54,004 nt of DNA from CAYOMP01 sp964405075. Its GTDB lineage: Bacteria > Bacillota > Clostridia > Lachnospirales > Lachnospiraceae. Below the pieces are notes generated by a model. The model saw only the letters and a list, made by a program, of their open reading frames with translations, did not search any database and was not told the origin of the DNA. Shown in pieces: positions 43,172 through 50,381 of this stretch (the stretch's first letter is position 1; every line of letters starts with the position of its first letter). The stretch lies in contig CAYOMP010000003.1 of the NCBI GenBank assembly GCA_964405075.1, positions 1 to 54,004 of the forward strand. Reading direction: 5' to 3'. A program made the translations under genes and the position numbers.

Positions 43172-43621
43172 ATGATACTAAAGCAGGAGCGGATAAATAC
43201 ATTAAATGAGCCGGAAGTAGTAGTGCGTTACAAGGATGTTACTACAGAAGTTGATCAAGTAATTGCATATGTTAAGGGAGTTAACATAAATATTTCCTGT
43301 AAAAAAGATGGGGAGGAAATATTTGTTAATGCAAATGATATATATTATATTGAAAGTGTGGATAAGAGATGCTTTGTATATTGTGAGAGGGACGTCTTCC
43401 AAACGGAATATAAACTATATGAGTTGGAAGAAAGACTGGAAAGCTGTAGTTTTATCAGGGTTAACAAATCCTGTGTCCTTAACCTAAGCGTATTATCCGG
43501 AATAAAGCCATTAATAAATAGTAGATTAGAGGCTAATTTAATAAACGGTGAAAAAATATATGTTTCCAGAAAATATCTGACTGGGATGAAAGAACGTTTG
43601 AAAGAAAGTAATAGGAGATAA
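43172..43621 (+). CDS. LytTR DNA-binding domain transcriptional regulator
   Basis: The 149-residue protein has an N-terminal segment of about 45 residues without a receiver domain. A LytTR domain follows, with IFVNANDIYYIESVDKRCFV, YELEERLESCSFIRVNKSC and EKIYVSRKYLTGMKERL. It belongs to the stand-alone LytTR regulators that pair with DUF3021 membrane proteins. The DUF3021 gene follows about 130 bases later, and a candidate binding site lies upstream of the operon. The former target may have been the now-deleted exporter. An AGAGGT site precedes the ATG. Confidence 0.93.
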   Translation: MILKQERINTLNEPEVVVRYKDVTTEVDQVIAYVKGVNINISCKKDGEEIFVNANDIYYIESVDKRCFVYCERDVFQTEYKLYELEERLESCSFIRVNKSCVLNLSVLSGIKPLINSRLEANLINGEKIYVSRKYLTGMKERLKESNRR

Positions 43622-43750
43622 AAGATTAAATCAAAGAAATCCCAGATTACTTTTAAGTTAAATGACAATTAATATAAAAAATGTATGATTTGACCTAAAA
43701 ATTCTTGGAGTTAGTTATGTGATGGATTTTCAGAAAGGATTATATGATTT

Positions 43751-44134
43751 ATGAAAAAAATTGTGCTAAATATTATGGCAACAACAGGGATAACATTGGT
43801 TGTTTTAGCATTAATTGCTACCTGTTTTAATGCTACTTTTATCAGAATAGATGCTGTTTTTCAATCTTTTATTTTGAACATATTGTTACATATAGGGTAT
43901 TACTTTTTTTCAAAAAAGGAATATAAGTATCCTATTTTGGAGAGTGTCATTCAAATGGGATATACAGTTGTTTTAGTATTGATTGCAGGAAAAATATGTG
44001 GTTGGTATGAAAGTATGCCATTATGGTGCTTATTTGGAATGGCAATGGTTGTGTATGTATTAGGAATTTTGTGCAGTGCAGTGTCTATGCTTGGTGAAGT
44101 CAGGGAAATTAATGCCTTATTAGATGAGCATTAG
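43751..44134 (+). CDS. DUF3021 family membrane protein
   Basis: The 127-residue protein has four hydrophobic helices with short loops, starting MKKIVLNIMATTGITLVVL, and the motif FQSFILNILLHIGYYFF. DUF3021 proteins are almost always encoded next to LytTR regulators in Firmicutes and are thought to inhibit them at the membrane. Here the LytTR gene lies just upstream, which supports the call. A better-spaced ATG at 43744 lies in another frame and gives only a short peptide. Confidence 0.85.
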   Translation: MKKIVLNIMATTGITLVVLALIATCFNATFIRIDAVFQSFILNILLHIGYYFFSKKEYKYPILESVIQMGYTVVLVLIAGKICGWYESMPLWCLFGMAMVVYVLGILCSAVSMLGEVREINALLDEH

Positions 44135-44265
44135 ATAAGCATTTCTTTATTCAAAACTTGTGAGCAGGCTTGAAATATTATGTGGTGTTTTAGATGGAGA
44201 ATGCTTTTTATCAAAAAAGGTTAGTTAGACTTGAATAAAATGCATATGTTGAGAGGGAGTTAGAA

Positions 44266-45042
44266 ATGAAGCTAAAAGAAGCATTAAATCAAAAATTTGA
44301 AATTGTTGCAATTGTTGTATCTTTGTTATTACTTGGAATTTCCTCATGTTTTTCATGGGATAGTAACCCAATAATGGGATTGGATAAGTTGTGTGCAGAT
44401 TGCATAATTGTAATAATCTGTGTGCTTGTTATCAGATATTTGGGATTATGGGATACATCTGGCTTTCAGGCAAAAGGTTTTGGTAAGGGGATTCTTTATG
44501 GAATACCATTTTTTATAATAGGTATTGGTAGCGTTTTTGTTAGCAATATGGGAGTGGATTTTTCTAAACTCTCCTTTATTTCGGTTAGTAACCTTTTAAT
44601 ATTTACCCTTAATATGTTACTTGTTGGTGCTAATGAAGAAATCTGGATGCGTTCCTTGGTATTAAATGGACTTTTAAAAAAGTATGGAGATACTAAGAAG
44701 TCTATTTGGAAGGCAATTTTTGTGTCGGCATTAATATTTGGTGCAATACATATTCCAAATATTTTCTTTATGAATCCAATAACATTGATAGTACAGGTTA
44801 TAAATGCAGCATCTGCAGGAGTATTATTCGGAGCTATATTTATTAAAAGTAAGAATATATGGGCAGGAATTATTGTACATTCAATTGTAGATTGGTGTTC
44901 CTTGTTCGTAGGAAATTGTTTTACCGGTGGAAGTACAGTGTTAAGTATAGAAATGAGTTTGATTCAGGCAGTGAGTATAATTGCAGCAGGGTCATTGCCA
45001 CCATTGATTATTTCTTACATTATGTTGAGAAAAGAGAAGTAA
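44266..45042 (+). CDS. CPBP-family intramembrane metalloprotease (Abi/CAAX-like)
   Basis: The 258-residue polytopic protein has about seven or eight helices. The CPBP motifs are present: the glutamate pair in NEEIWMRSLVLNGLL (EExxxR), a histidine in FGAIHIPNIFF, and a second histidine in IIVHSIVDWCS. The family cleaves prenylated or small membrane peptides; many members act in bacteriocin self-immunity or signalling. There is no bacteriocin gene nearby. It stands alone after the LytTR/DUF3021 pair. A GAGGGAG site precedes the ATG. Confidence 0.9.
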   Translation: MKLKEALNQKFEIVAIVVSLLLLGISSCFSWDSNPIMGLDKLCADCIIVIICVLVIRYLGLWDTSGFQAKGFGKGILYGIPFFIIGIGSVFVSNMGVDFSKLSFISVSNLLIFTLNMLLVGANEEIWMRSLVLNGLLKKYGDTKKSIWKAIFVSALIFGAIHIPNIFFMNPITLIVQVINAASAGVLFGAIFIKSKNIWAGIIVHSIVDWCSLFVGNCFTGGSTVLSIEMSLIQAVSIIAAGSLPPLIISYIMLRKEK

Positions 45043-45167
45043 ATCATTTACCAATTGAAGAATTACAGAAAAATGCAAAAATCACATTAGTATCATCTAC
45101 AAGTATTGTTGAGGGCAGTGCCCATGATGTAATTTTGAGAGAGAATGCAAATAAAGGGTATATGTAG
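45043..45167 (+). pseudogene. Possible gene fragment after the protease gene
   Basis: A frame that overlaps the end of the protease gene continues as HLPIEELQKNAKITLVSSTS, then VEGSAHDVILRENANKGYM and a stop. Its composition looks like real protein with a natural C-terminus, unlike the part overlapping the protease. There is no start or ribosome binding site for it. I do not recognise the parent family. It may be the 3' tail left by a deletion or rearrangement. Confidence 0.3.
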
Positions 45168-45252
45168 TAAGTATTAAACTATATTGCATATAAAATTAGA
45201 TTTGTTTGATGAGGTAACACTATTAATATGTTTTTTGCATCAATAAAAACTT

Positions 45253-45888
45253 CTAAACTGTAAATCTAGCAGTCTGTTTGGTTTGCAAGTTATGCTGTGA
45301 TTTTGATTGACAACAAATATTATCTAGTGTAATATGATGAAAGAGAAATGGGTTTTCACCACACTTAATGATGTGGCATACTCGTTTCTTTTTTATTGCT
45401 AAAATGTCATATAAATATTTCTTTCCGTTTTGAGAATGATTAACCAATAATCTGGCTCCAAATATATTGTATCGCACCAATATTTCCTCGTCATAAATTG
45501 GAATTGCAAATTTTACATCATATCTATACCATCCATATTTTGCAATATCGTTATGCTTTTCTTTTCGGTTTTCTTCCCAGTTTGGATTTGTTGCAATTTG
45601 AATTAGTTCTGGAATTGCAGTAGATGCATTTGCTTTAGCTTTGGCATTTGCTCCTTTAAGAGATTTGGTAAATTTTGAACCAGTAAATTCATCAGATAAT
45701 TTGTTACCTATGTATATCTTTTCAGAGGATTCACTTATTTCATAAAAATCGCCAATATATCCTTCAAGATATTTTTTAACACTTTCCCAATCAATATTTT
45801 GCTTTCCTTTAAAGCGGATATCATTGATGAGTGCAATTTTATTTCCATCCACATCTGTTATTATGTTTACATTTCTGTTAATTATCAT
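45253..45888 (-). CDS. Possible BECR/LPD3-like nuclease (orphan toxin) domain protein
   Basis: Residues about 75-165 (LKGANAKAKANASTAIPELI, WEENRKEKHNDIAKYGWYRY, YNIFGARLLVNHSQNGKKYL) resemble a domain I know from C-termini of large phage polyvalent proteins in gut Clostridia. It is thought to belong to the barnase/EndoU/colicin E5/RelE fold. Here it stands alone with an AAAGGAG site and no neighbouring antitoxin. After LAIKKK the sequence turns unlike the family; an extra A in the six-A run would give IKKETS, the ending I expect, so a frameshift is possible. Family assignment is moderate and function unproven. Confidence 0.5.
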   Translation of the reverse strand: MIINRNVNIITDVDGNKIALINDIRFKGKQNIDWESVKKYLEGYIGDFYEISESSEKIYIGNKLSDEFTGSKFTKSLKGANAKAKANASTAIPELIQIATNPNWEENRKEKHNDIAKYGWYRYDVKFAIPIYDEEILVRYNIFGARLLVNHSQNGKKYLYDILAIKKKRVCHIIKCGENPFLFHHITLDNICCQSKSQHNLQTKQTARFTV

Positions 45889-46367
45889 CTTTCTACTCCT
45901 TTGTTTGATATTCTATGTAATTATCCATGTGGAATAAATGAATTATTTTATTGATTTTTGTATATTACAATTTTCTTATTCCAGTTGTCGTATTTGATCC
46001 TGAAACTTAATTATTTTACTTTTGCTTATGGTGATAAACAATTTCTACTATTATCCTTAAATAAGCAATTGATGAAAAATGAAAAAAGATAAGTTGGTGT
46101 CTTTTTGAAATTCGATAAAAGGGGGTTTTTAGAAATAATCTTGTAGTTGAAAAAATATTAAATTTTTTAGATTAGCAGTTTATTAGAGTATAATGGATAT
46201 GAAATTTAATAGAGCAAGAGCATTATCCCATCAAGCAAAGATTGATAATGCTCTATATTAGTAACGGTACAGATGTACCAAATCGGTCACGCACTATTTT
46301 GTCATTTTAATAGTCTTATAGTCCTTGATTGTCAAGGGTCTAATAAGTATTAGCATACAAGGTTATA
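45889..46367. other. Intergenic region with several hairpins, 479 bp
   Basis: It is AT-rich without a credible gene. A plus-strand TATAAT at 46189-46194 precedes a 10-bp inverted repeat (GAGCATTATC 46218-46227, GATAATGCTC 46244-46253). Then come GGTAC/GTACC near 46266-46279 and CCTTGA/TCAAGG near 46322-46336. This could be a small RNA or the edge of an old insertion. Confidence 0.4.
46218..46253. repeat. 10-bp perfect inverted repeat, possible small-RNA stem
   Basis: GAGCATTATC (46218-46227) and GATAATGCTC (46244-46253) are perfect complements with a 16-nt loop, lying about 16-25 bases after a plausible transcription start. No T-run follows on either strand. Confidence 0.5.
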
Positions 46368-47204
46368 TTACCTTTGTTTCTGTAATTTCTCTTTTACAAG
46401 CTTTTCATGATAAAAGTAATTAGTGTATTTTAAGTTCAATTCTTTACAATATCTATCAATATCTTCGGCTAACTGGTACCAGTATGCCATATCTTTTAGA
46501 TTATATATTTGATGATAATTCTTTGAATATTCAGGATAATTGGTGTTTATGTAATCAAGGATTTCTTTCTTGTAGGCACCTCTTAAATTAAGATTTTCAA
46601 ACCAGTATTCGTCAGCAAAATCCTTAGTGGAACGAATGATTTCTTCTACTTCAGTAATATATGGAAAAATAGGTGACATAAACAAAACAGTATAGATTCC
46701 TACATCGTGTAATATTTTCATCGCATCTAAACGCTCTTGTATAGAACTGGCGTTATCCATATCTTTTCTAAAGAATTCATTTAGTGTGTTTATTGAAAAT
46801 GAAACCTTAAGATTTGGAAGTTTCTTTAGTAAATCTATATCCCTTATTATCAAGTTTGATTTAGTGGAAATTGTAAGTTGGCAATCTGAGTCAACTAGTT
46901 GTTCCAGGATTTTTCTGGTTTTCATATATTTTTCTTCAAAAGAATTGTAACAGTCTGTTACAGATGAGAGAAAAACAGATTTGCCTTGAAGCTTCGTGGT
47001 ATTAATAGGCTTGTCACATTCTTTTATATCAATAAATTCTCCCCATTTTTCATTATGACCAGTAAATCTTTTCATAAAACTGGCATAACAATATTTGCAT
47101 CCATGAGGGCAACCAACATATGGATTGATTACATAATCGCTGGCTGGAAGATTAGATTTAGTTAATAAATCTTTAGTTGTTATTTTTTGTTCAATAATAG
47201 GCAT
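46368..47204 (-). CDS. Radical SAM protein, SPL/COG1533-like
   Basis: The start is the ATG at 47204, which shares one base with the stop of the upstream regulator gene (TAATG). The 278-residue protein has the iron-sulfur motif CPHGCKYC (CxxxCxxC) preceded by YVINPYVG and followed by YASFMKRF. This is the pattern of the spore photoproduct lyase-like/DNA-repair-photolyase group COG1533. The rest has the expected TIM-barrel strands (TISTKSNLIIRDIDLL, VSFSINTLNE). Substrate is unknown. Tight coupling to an XRE/DUF5680 regulator suggests a joint response. Confidence 0.88.
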   Translation of the reverse strand: MPIIEQKITTKDLLTKSNLPASDYVINPYVGCPHGCKYCYASFMKRFTGHNEKWGEFIDIKECDKPINTTKLQGKSVFLSSVTDCYNSFEEKYMKTRKILEQLVDSDCQLTISTKSNLIIRDIDLLKKLPNLKVSFSINTLNEFFRKDMDNASSIQERLDAMKILHDVGIYTVLFMSPIFPYITEVEEIIRSTKDFADEYWFENLNLRGAYKKEILDYINTNYPEYSKNYHQIYNLKDMAYWYQLAEDIDRYCKELNLKYTNYFYHEKLVKEKLQKQR

Positions 47205-47881
47205 TAGCGAATGGAACCTCCGTGGAAATAGCATTCATAAATTTTTTCATCCATATAAAATATTTCCTCATATCCTTGAAACCAAGGGAATTCACCGTCT
47301 ACTTTGCAGTGATAATGATAGTCCCCTTTTGTGAAAATCTCCGGTCCGCGAAATGGTAATTCTTCAGGTACTGCCCTAAGTGCTTCTTTCAAAAAATCAC
47401 CACTAAAATTCTCGCCAATAACACGTCCTACATAATTCATACTCCAGACAGGATTATTATGAAGCCATACTGCTTCTTCGCCAGCAAAACATTCACCACC
47501 TAAATATGTATCATAATAGGCGTATCCGTTATCATCTTTATAAGAATAATCATGGGAGTTGGTTCTTGATGAAGTTGTTATATTATCTTTACCAGCATAA
47601 GTATTCTTCTTGGCTACGAGAAGGAAGTTAACTACTTTTTTTATATCAATACTTGAAACAGGACATAGAGAAATATTGCATTCATCAATATCTTTTACAA
47701 TACGGTCAATGGTTACGCCATATAGGTCACTTAATTGAATTAATCCATTTAATTCAGGTACAGCCTGTCCGTTTTCCCATTTGCTGACAGTCTGGCGGGC
47801 AATTCCCAGTTTATCAGCAAGCTGCTCTTGTGAATAGCCATTTTGTTTTCTTAAAAGTTGTAATTTGTCTTTTAATTCCAT
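47204..47881 (-). CDS. XRE-family regulator with DUF5680 domain
   Basis: The 225-residue protein starts with a Cro/CI helix-turn-helix (LRKQNGYSQEQLADKLGIAR, QTVSKWENGQAVPEL). A C-terminal domain follows (about 83-190: VNFLLVAKKNTYAGKD, YAYYDTYLGGECFAGEEAVW, YVGRVIGENFSGDFLKEALR) that I assign to DUF5680, an unknown ligand or effector domain. Its stop overlaps the radical SAM gene by one base. A GGAGG site precedes the ATG. It probably represses its own promoter, but I found no clear operator. Confidence 0.9.
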   Translation of the reverse strand: MELKDKLQLLRKQNGYSQEQLADKLGIARQTVSKWENGQAVPELNGLIQLSDLYGVTIDRIVKDIDECNISLCPVSSIDIKKVVNFLLVAKKNTYAGKDNITTSSRTNSHDYSYKDDNGYAYYDTYLGGECFAGEEAVWLHNNPVWSMNYVGRVIGENFSGDFLKEALRAVPEELPFRGPEIFTKGDYHYHCKVDGEFPWFQGYEEIFYMDEKIYECYFHGGSIR

Positions 47882-48081
47882 TTAAAATACCTCCAAGTTC
47901 TATTGAAATAATTATATCAAAGGTAATTTCCTAAAACCACCACTTAAAGGATGCAAAAATGTCATTATATAGTTGCAAAATTCAAGCTGAAAGTATGCAG
48001 GTTTTATGTGGAATTCACAAGTTATATTGACATTGTGAACTGGAAATTAGTCTTACACATTATTAAAATTTGAAAATAATC

Positions 48082-48110
48082 TTGACAAACTAACAAATGT
48101 TAGTTAAAAT
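48082..48110 (+). promoter_or_regulatory. Sigma-A promoter of the TetR-regulated operon
   Basis: TTGACA (48082-48087) and TAAAAT (48105-48110) are separated by exactly 17 bases. That spacer is almost entirely filled by the first operator palindrome. Confidence 0.9.
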
Positions 48111-48130
48111 CCAAACTAACAAGTGTTAGT
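48089..48130. promoter_or_regulatory. Two tandem 16-bp operators (TetR-type)
   Basis: ACTAACAAATGTTAGT (48089-48104) lies between -35 and -10. ACTAACAAGTGTTAGT (48115-48130) covers the expected start site. Both are perfect 7-bp-arm palindromes with centres 26 bases apart. The most likely ligand is the TetR-family protein encoded third in this operon. Confidence 0.85.
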
Positions 48131-48151
48131 CAAGCTCAAGGAGGAAAAGTT

Positions 48152-48562
48152 ATGGAACTTTATTTTGGAAACTTTGTAACAACAGTATCAACTCTTTTAA
48201 TCTTTGCAATGGTGTGTTTTATCGTTTATACTATATTTAAACGTGAAGAAATACAGTTTTGGGGCAGAAGAGTTGCATTTATTGCATTGTACGGTTTATT
48301 GATTTGTTGCTTTGTTGCAACGAGAGATAATTATCATTTATCAGTTCAGGCATCATTTGATAATACTGTTACAGCGGGGCTTTTTACCATATACAGCATT
48401 CAGTCAACTTTATGTTGCATAGGTGGCGCTATAATTACATTTTCATCAATTTCCAGTATCTTTGTTAGAAACCAAAAATATAGAAAAGTGATGTTCTTTG
48501 TATTGAGTGCAGCTATTATTTTTAAAATACTGGTTATTGAGATTTCAAGATTGGGGATGTAA
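48152..48562 (+). CDS. Small four-helix membrane protein
   Basis: The 136-residue protein has four predicted transmembrane helices (about 8-27, 39-58, 75-97, 111-131) with short loops. I do not recognise the family. It is the first gene of a three-gene operon with an NAD(P)H-dependent FMN reductase-like protein and a TetR regulator. It may be a stress-induced membrane component or a DoxX-like partner, but no motif proves this. A very good AAGGAGG site precedes the ATG. Confidence 0.8.
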   Translation: MELYFGNFVTTVSTLLIFAMVCFIVYTIFKREEIQFWGRRVAFIALYGLLICCFVATRDNYHLSVQASFDNTVTAGLFTIYSIQSTLCCIGGAIITFSSISSIFVRNQKYRKVMFFVLSAAIIFKILVIEISRLGM

Positions 48563-48564
48563 GT

Positions 48565-49260
48565 ATGAAGATAACAGTTATAAACGGACAAAATCACAAG
48601 GGTAGCACATACAATATTGGAAAATTATTAGTAGACAGCATTGGTGGTGAAAAGGAAGTTAAAGAATTCTTTTTACCAAAAGATTTGAATCATTTTTGCG
48701 TAGGCTGTTATAGCTGTATTGAAGACGAAAGTAAGTGTCCTTTTTATCAGGAAAAAAATGCTATTATGCAGGAAATTGAGCAATCTGATTTACTTATTTT
48801 TACAACTCCAACTTATTGTATGTCAGCATCAGCACCAATGAAGAGCTTTATGGATTTAACATTTTCATATTGGCTATCTCACAAGCCAAGAGCATGTATG
48901 TATAAAAAGAGAGCAGTTGTTATATCAACAGCGGCGGGTGCAGGAATGAAAGGTGCAATTAAGCCAGTTAAAACAATGCTTAACTATTGGGGAATTCCAT
49001 GGATTAAATCTTATGGAATTAGTGTTCAGGCAATGAACTGGGCTGGAGTTGCTCCAAATAAAAAAGGAAAAATAGAGAAGGATATGAAAAAGCTTGCTAA
49101 AGCTGTATCTAAGGAAAATCCACCTAAGGTAACATTAAAGAGTAAATTAATGTTTAATATGTTTGCAGGAATGCAAAAGGCTAACTGGGGTAGTGGTCAG
49201 ACGGAGAAAGAATATTGGCAGGAAAAAGGCTGGCTGGGAAAGGAACGTCCATGGAAGTAG
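48565..49260 (+). CDS. NAD(P)H-dependent FMN reductase / flavodoxin-like oxidoreductase
   Basis: The 231-residue protein begins with the flavodoxin-fold strand MKITVINGQNHKGSTYNI, whose loop binds FMN phosphate. It has CVGCYSCIEDESKCPF, typical of iron-sulfur flavoprotein-like reductases, then IFTTPTYCMSASAPMKSFMD, the second FMN loop. It likely reduces flavins, quinones or nitro compounds in the cytoplasm. It lies 2 bases after the membrane protein gene and overlaps the TetR gene by about 10 bases. Regulation by the adjacent TetR suggests induction by a redox-active or toxic compound. Confidence 0.9.
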   Translation: MKITVINGQNHKGSTYNIGKLLVDSIGGEKEVKEFFLPKDLNHFCVGCYSCIEDESKCPFYQEKNAIMQEIEQSDLLIFTTPTYCMSASAPMKSFMDLTFSYWLSHKPRACMYKKRAVVISTAAGAGMKGAIKPVKTMLNYWGIPWIKSYGISVQAMNWAGVAPNKKGKIEKDMKKLAKAVSKENPPKVTLKSKLMFNMFAGMQKANWGSGQTEKEYWQEKGWLGKERPWK

Positions 49261-49868
49261 AAATGTCAACAAAGGAAAAAATAATAAATGAGGCATTGCG
49301 ATTATTCTCCAATAAAGGATATGATGGAGTGTCCATGCGAGAAATCGCGGCAGCAGTAGGTATAAAAGGGGCATCAATTTATAATCATTTCAAGGGCAAG
49401 GAAGATATTTTTCAGGGAATTTTTGATGAAATGACAAAACAGTACAATAATATGGCGGGTATGATGAATGTACCTATAGAGCAGAATGATGCTACTATTA
49501 ATGTGTATAAAAACATAGAAGAAGAGCAATTAATTGGTACGGCTGAGGAACTTTTTGAATTTTTTACTCAGAATGAATTTATTGTTATGTTTAGAAAGCT
49601 TCTTATGTCTGAACAGCATAAATCACCAATAGCTGCGAAATATTTGAAGGAATATTATTTAGAGGCTCCTGTATTATTTCAAAGTCAGATTTTTGAAGGA
49701 ATACAAAGGGAAGGAAAATTTAAAGCGTATAATGCTGAAACTATGGCATTACATTTTTTTAGTCCTGTGTACTACACTTTGTGCAGATTTGATTTGGGAT
49801 GTCCTTATAAGGATTGTTTAGAACAAATTAAACAGCATGTTCATCAATTCTGTCAGATATATCGATAG
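49251..49868 (+). CDS. TetR/AcrR-family regulator
   Basis: I use the ATG at 49251, preceded by AAAGGAA; the ATG at 49263 is an alternative. The helix-turn-helix is SMREIAAAVGIKGASIYNHF, followed by the GKEDIFQGIFDEM helix typical of TetR. The C-terminal ligand domain is about 150 residues and unlike any I can name. The gene is the last of the operon that starts at 48152, so the protein most likely binds the two palindromes in that promoter and represses itself. Confidence 0.92.
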   Translation: MEVEMSTKEKIINEALRLFSNKGYDGVSMREIAAAVGIKGASIYNHFKGKEDIFQGIFDEMTKQYNNMAGMMNVPIEQNDATINVYKNIEEEQLIGTAEELFEFFTQNEFIVMFRKLLMSEQHKSPIAAKYLKEYYLEAPVLFQSQIFEGIQREGKFKAYNAETMALHFFSPVYYTLCRFDLGCPYKDCLEQIKQHVHQFCQIYR

Positions 49869-49899
49869 TAAATTAAGTTAAGTTAATATAAATTTTTGG

Positions 49900-49928
49900 T
49901 TGACAATACCAGAATATAGGAATAGAAT
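49900..49928 (+). promoter_or_regulatory. Sigma-A promoter of the exporter leader
   Basis: TTGACA (49900-49905) and TAGAAT (49923-49928) are separated by exactly 17 bases. Transcription would start near 49935, about 45 bases before the leader-peptide ATG. Confidence 0.88.
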
Positions 49929-49979
49929 AAAAAAGCAATTGAAAATTATAGAAAAATAACAGAAAGAGAGGTAAAAAAT

Positions 49980-50081
49980 ATGAACAATATAATTAGAATT
50001 GTAAGAAATAACTTAATATTTATTCGTTTGTGTGAATTTACCTCTGTTGATTCTTTTAAGGGTTTGGTTTTTGAACCATAA
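49980..50081 (+). CDS. 33-residue leader peptide (BmrB-like attenuator peptide)
   Basis: This short frame has a strong ribosome binding site, AGAGAGGT at 49965-49972, 7 bases before the ATG. The peptide starts MNNIIRIVRNNLIFIRLCEF and ends SFKGLVFEP. It has no signal peptide or catalytic features. It lies between a strong promoter and an intrinsic terminator upstream of a BmrCD-type exporter. In Bacillus subtilis, bmrB encodes a leader peptide in the same position, and ribosome stalling on it lets polymerase pass the terminator. The sequence itself is not obviously homologous to BmrB. Confidence 0.75.
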   Translation: MNNIIRIVRNNLIFIRLCEFTSVDSFKGLVFEP

Positions 50082-50084
50082 TTT

Positions 50085-50161
50085 TTCGGGTGACGTTGCC
50101 ACCGAAGTGTGTTATATATTGACTTGAATTAACCGTAGTGTATTTGCACTACGGTTTTTTT
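50085..50161 (+). promoter_or_regulatory. Transcription attenuator: competing hairpins and terminator
   Basis: The terminator stem is AACCGTAGTG (50131-50140) with CACTACGGTT (50147-50156), a perfect 10 bp, then seven T residues. Upstream, ACCGAAGTG (50101-50109) almost repeats the left arm (ACCGTAGTG) and could pair with the right arm instead. It can also be held in an earlier hairpin, TCGGGTG with CACCGA (about 50086-50105). These are three mutually exclusive structures, as expected for attenuation coupled to translation of the leader peptide. Confidence 0.75.
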
Positions 50162-50381
50162 GTGTTAAAAAATGTTTTCTAGGGGATGAAAGCTGCAATT
50201 TTTGGAATAGAAGTTATAAGGTGTGTATGGTAAATAGTTAGAAAGCACAATTTAAGTCAGTAAAAGAATTACAGAGTAAATTTGTAATAGCCAAGGTGAA
50301 TATGCATAAGAACAGTTGTTAAATAAGACGATGTGAGCGTATTGCATATGGCTAAATATCAGAAGAGAGGGGCTTGGTTTA

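Larger units (their letters stand above)
49869..50381 (+). other. Regulatory leader region of the ABC exporter operon, 513 bp
   Basis: It contains, in order, a sigma-A promoter, a 33-codon leader peptide, alternative hairpins and a perfect terminator (all listed). From 50165 to 50381 I see no second strong promoter, only AT-rich leader and the ribosome binding site AGAGAGGGG of the first transporter gene. Confidence 0.8.

Noticed and set aside
44135..44265. Possible terminator between DUF3021 and the CPBP protease
   Set aside because: GATAAGCATT and the later GAATGCTTTTTATC pair only with gaps and are over 60 bases apart; not convincing.
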